DNA from: Burkholderiaceae bacterium
Lineage (GTDB): Bacteria; Pseudomonadota; Gammaproteobacteria; Burkholderiales; Burkholderiaceae_E
Length of the DNA: 10,698 bases
Assembly (NCBI GenBank): GCA_016710525.1
Contig: JADJVQ010000141.1
Span: 1-10,698 of the forward strand
Direction of reading: 5' to 3'
Below the pieces are notes generated by a model. It was not told the DNA's origin. It worked only from the letters and a program-made list of their open reading frames with translations, and ran no database searches. This document shows, in pieces, positions 6,090 to 10,698 of the stretch. A program made the position numbers and the translations under genes. Positions within the stretch are counted from its first letter, which is position 1; each line of letters opens with the position of its first letter.

Positions 6090-6239
6090 ATGAAAGGCTT
6101 CCACGTACAAGACATCGAGAGTCTGGCAATCCAAAACGACGCATTTCGCCAGGTGCGCTACACAGCGAATCACTGCCAACTCGTCCTGATGTCGTTGAAT
6201 CCGAAGGAGGAAATCGGGTCCGAGGTTCATCAGCTCGAG
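6090..6239 (+). pseudogene. Cupin-domain protein, 5' fragment (about 50 codons)
   Basis: ATG 6090 follows a good site (GGAG, 5 nt before the ATG). The first 50 residues, including IESLAIQNDAFRQVRYTA, CQLVLMSLNPKEEIGSEVH and QLE, match the start of small single-domain cupins, which continue with a FFRxExG-type strand and metal-binding histidines. Here the match stops abruptly at QLE (about 6239); beyond it the same DNA encodes UbiA on the opposite strand. Only the first metal-ligand region (EVH) survives, so no cupin barrel can form. The frame stays open to 6662, so a chimeric peptide could be made, but it would not be a working cupin. Confidence 0.8.
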
Positions 6240-6735
6240 ACGAACGGCCGCGTGAGGGCCGAGCAGCACCACCAGCGTGTGCTTGCCGACCGCCTGGTCG
6301 GCCTTCCTGTCGGGGCAGCCCGCGAGCAGGATCGACGGCAGCACCGCGAGGCCCAGTGGCAGAGCCAGCAGCCACGGCGTGCTGTCGGCCCAGTGACCGC
6401 CTTGTGCCAGGTAGCCAGCCATGATCGCACCCGCACTGTGGGTGAAGGCCACATCGATTTCGCCCAAGCCGCGGTACGACAGCTTCAGAGGCGGCACCGT
6501 GTAAGCCAGCGCGAGCAGCGCCAGCAGCGCGTAGATCGCGACGGTCGTCCCCGGCGAGGCCATCGGGGTCACGGCGACAAGAGTGGCGACAGCCCCCGCG
6601 GCAACCAGAATCGACAGGACGATGCCCTTGCGCATCGCCGCGCGATCCACGTCATCGGATAGAACTGAAGCCGTAACGCCGCGAGCCAGGCGGCTACACG
6701 GCGCGCAACGCTGTGGGCTCGACAGTGCACCTGCG
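6235..6735 (-). pseudogene. UbiA-family prenyltransferase, truncated at the 3' end and internally deleted
   Basis: UbiA-family enzymes are polytopic membrane proteins that attach prenyl chains to aromatic acceptors. The N-terminal piece ARRVAAWLAALRLQFYPMTW lies in one frame at about 6735-6650. After a junction near 6640 the sequence resumes in another frame as AMRKGIVLSILVAAG, without the first aspartate-rich region (NDxxD-type) expected between them. It continues with VPPLKLSYRGLGEIDVAF and the second Asp motif region AGCPDRKADQAVGKHTLVV, then LGPHAAVRLE, where homology ends at about 6235. The last third is missing; the tail beyond is antisense cupin DNA. Loss of one catalytic motif and of the C-terminal helices makes it nonfunctional. 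It follows the oxidoreductase remnant so closely that the two were probably one operon. Confidence 0.75.
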
Positions 6736-7166
6736 CGCAGACGCGAACCGATGGTCCGGGCCCGATCCAGCCATTGCTGACGCTGGCCGGCAACGGCGGA
6801 GATCACAGGCTCGAAGGGCTCGATGCGCGCACTGCGGATTCCACAGTAGCCCAGCGTGGCGCACACCAGCGCCTGGCGCCCCGGGGCGCGATAGATGAAC
6901 CGATAGATCAATGGCGGCGTGTCCATCGTTGTGATCAGGTCCGCCGTGCGCCCGCTCAGCAACTTGCTCAATTGCCCTTGATCGTCGTGGTGGAAGGCGA
7001 ACCCCGGCGTGAGCACCCGATCGAGGAATCCCTTGAGCACGGCCGGGAACGTGCCCCGTTCGCGGCAGTCCACCACGGCCTGACGTGCCCCTTGCGCATA
7101 GGCATCGAACAGCGCGCCGCACAGGCTGTCGCGGCGGGGATGGGCAAGAATCAGCAGGCAGCGCAT
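6720..7166 (-). pseudogene. Flavodoxin-fold NAD(P)H oxidoreductase, internally deleted
   Basis: ATG 7166 begins MRCLLILAHPRRDSLCGAL, the typical first strand and phosphate-binding loop of the NQO/Flavodoxin_2 family. After AYAQGARQA the sequence jumps to TFPAVLKGFLDRVLTPGFAF. Family members have about 45-50 more residues between these, including the central strand and the FVYPxWWG segment that contacts flavin. The remainder is well kept: GRTADLITTMDTPPLIYRFI, then ALVCATLGYCGIRSARIEPF, then RQQWLDRARTIGSRL. The reading frame is preserved across the gap. The frame then runs directly into the UbiA remnant after a shift near 6720, so the present DNA encodes an accidental fusion. A quinone-reductase-like role with the prenyltransferase is inference from adjacency. 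Confidence 0.75.
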
Positions 7167-7328
7167 GACGCAGTGGCCCAGTCTGAAGGCGAATGAATCG
7201 AATCGCGTAACGTCCGGCGCACCGGCTGGAACGCATGCCGCGCCGCCGGCCAGTTTCGTCGCGCGCACTTGGCGCACACGGCAGCGCGATGCGCCGTGCC
7301 GCCGCGGAGCTCAACGGGTCGAGTCGGC

Positions 7329-7600
7329 ATGTTCCGGTACCTCCTTGCGATCGCCGGGGCGACGACGTTGGTTGCACGACCGCCATCGATGTGCGCCAGA
7401 TACTGTGTGGCGCTGAAGACCGCCCAGTCATCGGCCTTCGACCAGATGTCGCGATTGCAGCCCTGATCCTTCTGCCCGCCACCGGTGTGGCGATCTGGGC
7501 ATGGACTACTTTGACCCGCCTCGAACAGGATCTGCGCGCTCTAAGGCGGATTCGAGGGCAAGCACTTCGAGATCGGACACCCGACAACGAGAAGCGCCGA
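7329..7600 (+). other. Possible remnant of a small membrane protein
   Basis: Tentative. ATG 7329 begins MFRYLLAIAGATTLV, a plausible signal or membrane segment. A second frame from about 7445 encodes VAIAALILLPATGVAIWAW followed by a charged helix-like stretch (TRLEQDLRALRRIRG). Together they could be a frameshifted single-span protein. No ribosome site is clear, codon use is mixed, and the frame runs on into the acyl-CoA dehydrogenase remnant. Otherwise 7167-7621 holds nothing I can identify. Confidence 0.2.
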
Positions 7601-7621
7601 ACGATCGGAAAGTCCTATCCC

Positions 7622-8747
7622 TCAGTCTGGCAATTCCAGCACCCCGCGGGCCAGGATGTTGCGCTGGATCTCACTGGAGCCGCCATAGATGGTGGCTGGC
7701 CGCGACATGGTAGTGCCCGGCGATATGCACCGAATGGCCGTCATCCAGCGGATCGCCTCATCCAGGGTGGCCTGCCGACGCCCGCTTCCAGCATCAGGTC
7801 GGTGACGCGCTGCATCGTCTCGCCTCACCCACAGCTTGAGATCGATACCTCCGGTCCGAGCTTCCGCCACGGCGCAGGACCCCGGCCATGCGCAACAAAG
7901 AAGGCCCCGAGATCGTCGACGTCGAGCCGCAGTTCGTCAACCGCGAACCCGGATGACGGGGTCGGGAAGCGGCCCTGCGCCTTGAGCAGATCGCGCAGCA
8001 ACTGCAGCGGATAGCGAGCCAGTCGCGGGCTGCCGATCATGATGCGCTCGGAGCCCAGCAGCGACTTGGCCATGGTCCAGCCCCGGTTGAGCTCGCCTGA
8101 CGATATGCGCGCAGCGGCCGGCACCTGCATATTGTCGAAGAACACTTCGCAGAATTCCGACTCGCCGGAGATTGCGGATGCGCTTGACGGGTGATGCCCG
8201 GGCTCTTCATGTCGACCAGCAGGAAGCTGATGCCCCGTTGCTTTTGGCCTTGGGATCGGTGCGCACCGCAAGAAAGATCCAATGCGCCTCGCGCATAGGT
8301 GGTCCAGATCTTCTGACCATTCACCGCGAAGTGATCGCCCTGCAGCACGGCGGTGGGTGCAGGCTTGCCAGATCGGAGCCGGCGCTGGTTCGGAGCAGCC
8401 CCGGCACCAGGGGGGCTCGCCCGACAGGATGCCCGGCAGAGTTTTCGCGCTGCGCTGGCGTGCCGTAGCGGATCAGGAGCGGCCTCGAGCATGGTCACGC
8501 CCATGTCGCTGACCGCAGGGAGACGCCCGCATTGCTGAATTCATCGGGGACGGGATCTGATCCCAGGCCGACAGGCCCATGCCGCCAAATTCCTTGGGCC
8601 AGCCGGCGCGGCCCAGCCGTGCCGGCCGAGCGCCCGCTGCCAGGGCCTCGGTCTGCGCCTGGCTCATCCGGGTGGTCGGAAAGCGCCACCGGCCGGAAAA
8701 TGCTCGGCCAGCAGCTGGCGGGCCTTGCTGGATCAGCGGATCGCCAT
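7622..8747 (-). pseudogene. Acyl-CoA dehydrogenase (first of two), multiply frameshifted
   Basis: A FAD-dependent acyl-CoA alpha,beta-dehydrogenase recognisable along its length but spread over three frames. ATG 8747 begins MAIR and meets a stop, then KARQLLAEHFPAGGAF. Next come WPKEFGGMGLSAWDQI (about 8555-8604), ILSGEPPWCRGCSEP, GDHFAVNGQKIWTTYA (8292-8341), ISFLLVDMKSPGIT, EFCEVFFDNMQVP, and GWTMAKSLLGSERIMIGSPR (8024-8086). The C-terminus is ATIYGGSSEIQRNILARGVL (ending 7622). Order and spacing fit a near full-length family member of about 390 residues. The C-terminal YGGSSEIQ lacks the Glu found in YEGT-type enzymes, as in many FadE-like relatives. Pairing with the next gene resembles two-subunit enzymes for CoA esters of ring or side-chain catabolism. 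It cannot make a whole enzyme as read. Confidence 0.85.
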
Positions 8748-8889
8748 CTCGCGTGCCTCGGCCGACGGTCTGCCGCCTCTGCAGCAGGCGGCCATAACGC
8801 TGACGGTGGTCGCCCGGCCGCCCAGCCAGGCCGATAGACAGCCCATTGCGCGCGCCCAGGAACAGGTTGGCCGACTTTGCACTCTCCGT

Positions 8890-9959
8890 GGGGTCAAGCG
8901 TGCCAATGCATCGCACGCAGGCCTTGGTCACCTTCAAGTGCCGCGATCCGAGCAACGTGTAATTGATCCTGGCTGGCCGTCGCCCGGGTGGCAGGACCGT
9001 CGCTGGCATCAAACCCGGCGGCCGCTTGACGGCAGACCACCAGCTGCTGGGCCATCTCCGCCACTCCGCACCAGGAAGTGGTCGACTGCCCGATGCTGTA
9101 GCGCCGCGAAAACCGCCCACCGGTCGGCCGAACTTGTTCGCGCATCGTCACATAGTCGACGCAGTCTTCGGCGCAAGGCGCGACATCAGCCCGACCAGTT
9201 CGGCACTCACCACGCCAGATCGGGCTTCGTCCAGGGCCGCGCCAGTGCGTTGTCGCGACCTCGCCCAGGGCGATCACTGCGTTCAAGACTAGACCCCGAA
9301 CATCGGCCAGACGGAGTTCGGTCGAGGCGCCACCGTCCACCCGATGATGCGGGGTCACGCCAAGCCTGACGCCTGACGATCAACCAGGAAGAGGTCCATG
9401 CCGCTAATCGGTACGGGGCTGACCTCCAGGAATGCCCATGTCGGATTTTGCCATGGCTCACGAATGCCTTCGCGCAATCTAGGAAGTAGCCGCCGTCTTG
9501 CGCCCGGGCTGTGCCAGACGCCTTTCTTCGGCCCAGCGCGGGCCGGTCCTGCCAGGCGAGGCCGAGCCGGCCATCGGCCCGTCGCAGCAAGCTCGCGCAA
9601 GCCATTGCGCCTTCAGCGCTTTGATTGTCGCTGGCGGCGAGTTCACGCCTCCTGGCCGCACCACCGCGGCGCTTTCAGGGGGCTCGGCGCCAGCGAGCGC
9701 GCCGTGCTGCCCAGCGGCAGGCATAGCTGGGCGAGACGGAGCGGGCGTGCCGCCGTGTTCTCCCGGGGTGCGGCGGCCCGCCGGCCCATCCGGGGCATCT
9801 CCTGCCAGGCCAGGGGGTCGTGGCTGGGCATCGGGCCGCGCAGCTTTGCGCACCCGGCTCACGCTGTGCAACTCAGGATCCGCGGCTGCCGAAGGTGGCG
9901 CGGCGTCGAGGACCATCCGGTCATCATCGGCGGCGTCGAGTTCGGCCTTGATCGATCAT
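8890..9959 (-). pseudogene. Acyl-CoA dehydrogenase (second of two), multiply frameshifted
   Basis: A divergent acyl-CoA dehydrogenase of the smaller-subunit type, upstream of the first on the same strand. A possible start is ATG 9959, followed in shifting frames by RMVLDAA, DPLAWQEMPRMG (about 9787-9823), GRLGLAWQDRPALG, GGYFLDCAKAFVSHG (9450-9494), GMDLFLVDRQASGLA, GGASTELRLADVRGLVL (about 9285-9335), AEDCVDYVTMREQ (9136-9172), DASDGPATRA and QLHVARIAAL. The segment that should read like QxHGGxGxTxE is garbled near 8900, where the match fades. Small losses and frame changes occur throughout. Such enzymes often form heterotetramers with a neighbour-encoded partner, consistent with the adjacent remnant. 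The substrate cannot be deduced. Confidence 0.8.
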
Positions 9960-10448
9960 GGGGCAGTCATCGGAGCAGGGTGTTCGGCAGTCTGCCGCAG
10001 GCTGGGCGCCTGTTGCCGGCCGGGGGTCGGAAGACTGGAACGCCCAGCAGGCCCCGGCCAGGGCAGCGCCGCCCTGCCCCGCCGCCGCCCGTAACGGCGG
10101 TGACGATCGCCTCATTCGGTACCGGTGTGCGCTGTTTGAGGCTGGCAGCGGGCTTGCTGATCTGGATCTGCGACATCACCGCCACATGCTCAGCCCCGGA
10201 ACTCGACCACGATCGCGTCTGACCTGTCGGCCCGGTTGCTTGCGGTATGGTGAGGCGCGAGACGCATTTGCGTTTTTCCCAGGCCCAACGCTACCCTCGT
10301 GCGCTCGCTCCCGCACTGCGGTGACGCCAGTTTCAGCGGTCCAGGAACCGGTGGCGGTAACGCCGGTTCACCTGGCAGCAGGACCGACATCGACGTCTCC
10401 GGGCGACAGCCTGTCGCGATCGCCGGGCGCTCCAGTCGGCCAGGGCCA
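9960..10448. other. Interval with no identifiable gene
   Basis: Between the second acyl-CoA dehydrogenase and the FKBP remnant, no frame on either strand gives a protein I recognise. Long frames exist on both strands, as expected in GC-rich DNA. A minus-strand stretch near 10070-10185 (VPNEAIVTAVTGGGGAG) looks faintly like a nucleotide-binding start but cannot be extended. Given the decay on both sides, it may contain a gene eroded beyond recognition. Confidence 0.4.
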
Positions 10449-10698
10449 TTACTTGCCGATCGTGGCGACAGCTCGATCTGCGAAGGTCAGCGGTGGCATT
10501 GGGGATCACGCCGCCCGCGCCGCTCTAACATAGGCGGTCGCCGGCGGGCAGGTGAGCGTTGCCCTGCCGCCCACCTTGATCTTTCGCATGCCCGGGTCCA
10601 GCACTGGCACGGCCGCGCGATTAAAGCGGAACGACGTCGGCGCATTGCGCTTGCACGAACCTGTCGAACTCCTTGCCATCGGCGAGCCTGCCGAGATA
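10449..10698 (-). pseudogene. FKBP-type peptidyl-prolyl cis-trans isomerase, frameshifted, 5' end outside window
   Basis: FKBP-type isomerases catalyse proline cis-trans isomerisation during protein folding. The window edge enters the domain at YLGRLADGKEFD (10698 down to about 10663; family motif YTGxLxDGxxFD). The frame then reaches a stop at 10621-10623. A later segment reads MRKIKVGGRATLTCPPATAY (family: MKxGxKxxLxxPxxxAYG), then AARAA and another stop. GVIPNAT (about 10493-10511, family GVIPPNATL) sits in a different frame, with one Pro of the usual pair lost. The TAA at 10451-10449 fits the expected end after the last strand. At least two stops or shifts separate recognisable blocks, so the domain is not translated whole. 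The N-terminus may lie beyond the right edge. Confidence 0.8.

Noticed and set aside
5763..6662. Rightward 299-residue frame read as one protein
   Set aside because: Only 6090-6239 is cupin; the first part is intergenic and the last part is antisense UbiA sequence.
9398..10222. Rightward 274-residue frame and other long frames in 9400-10530
   Set aside because: Arg/Gly/Pro/Ala-rich, no motifs, and partly antisense to a recognisable acyl-CoA dehydrogenase remnant.
10346..10372. Inverted repeat gaaccgg/ccggttc beyond the FKBP remnant as a terminator
   Set aside because: Only 7 bp with an 11-nt spacer and no T-run on either strand; too weak in GC-rich DNA.
1..10698. CRISPR arrays, tRNA or rRNA genes
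   Set aside because: No regularly spaced repeats, tRNA-like cloverleaf or conserved rRNA stretches were seen.

Overview
The window is high-GC DNA with codon use and gene families typical of Betaproteobacteria, most likely Burkholderiales. This placement is inferred from the style of the proteins, not from a marker gene. No rRNA, tRNA or CRISPR array was seen.

Bases 1-3548 are one apparently complete IS21-family insertion sequence. Its outer ends form a 17-bp inverted repeat with one mismatch (1-17 and 3532-3548), so the window opens within about one base of the element's left tip. Transcribed leftwards, the element carries four tightly packed genes. They are a 161-aa cysteine-cluster protein of unknown function, the transposase istA, the AAA+ helper istB, and a 79-aa protein of unknown function. 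The joints overlap (17 nt if istA starts at its ATG, then ATGA, then ATGA), so translation is probably coupled. The two extra genes make the element larger than the usual istA-istB IS21. A perfect hairpin with a 3-nt loop lies just inside each end.

Right of the element, 3695-4189 (+) encodes an intact tandem-CBS-domain protein. Convergent to it is a histidine kinase gene (4206-5289, -) broken by an in-frame stop and at least six further frame changes. Next comes an intact four-helix DUF2177 membrane protein (5307-5699, -) that looks like the first gene of an operon with the kinase. The interval 5700-6089 has no recognisable gene, but it holds a cluster of dyads including a 22-bp perfect palindrome.

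From 6090 to the right edge I recognise only gene remains: the first 50 codons of a cupin gene (+); a UbiA-type prenyltransferase and a flavodoxin-fold NAD(P)H oxidoreductase (-), both with internal losses; two successive acyl-CoA dehydrogenases (-) in several frames; and an FKBP-type peptidyl-prolyl isomerase (-) that runs off the edge. The cupin and UbiA genes converge and are joined at one breakpoint near 6235, so both have lost their 3' ends.

The overall picture is a healthy, possibly active IS21 element beside a block of decayed chromosomal genes, as seen in IS-rich genomes under reduction. Several single-base frameshifts fall in homopolymer runs, so sequencing error is a real alternative for part of the damage. 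It does not explain the larger internal deletions or the cupin/UbiA junction. The most interesting candidate for something poorly described is the four-gene IS21 element with its two accessory proteins and paired end hairpins.
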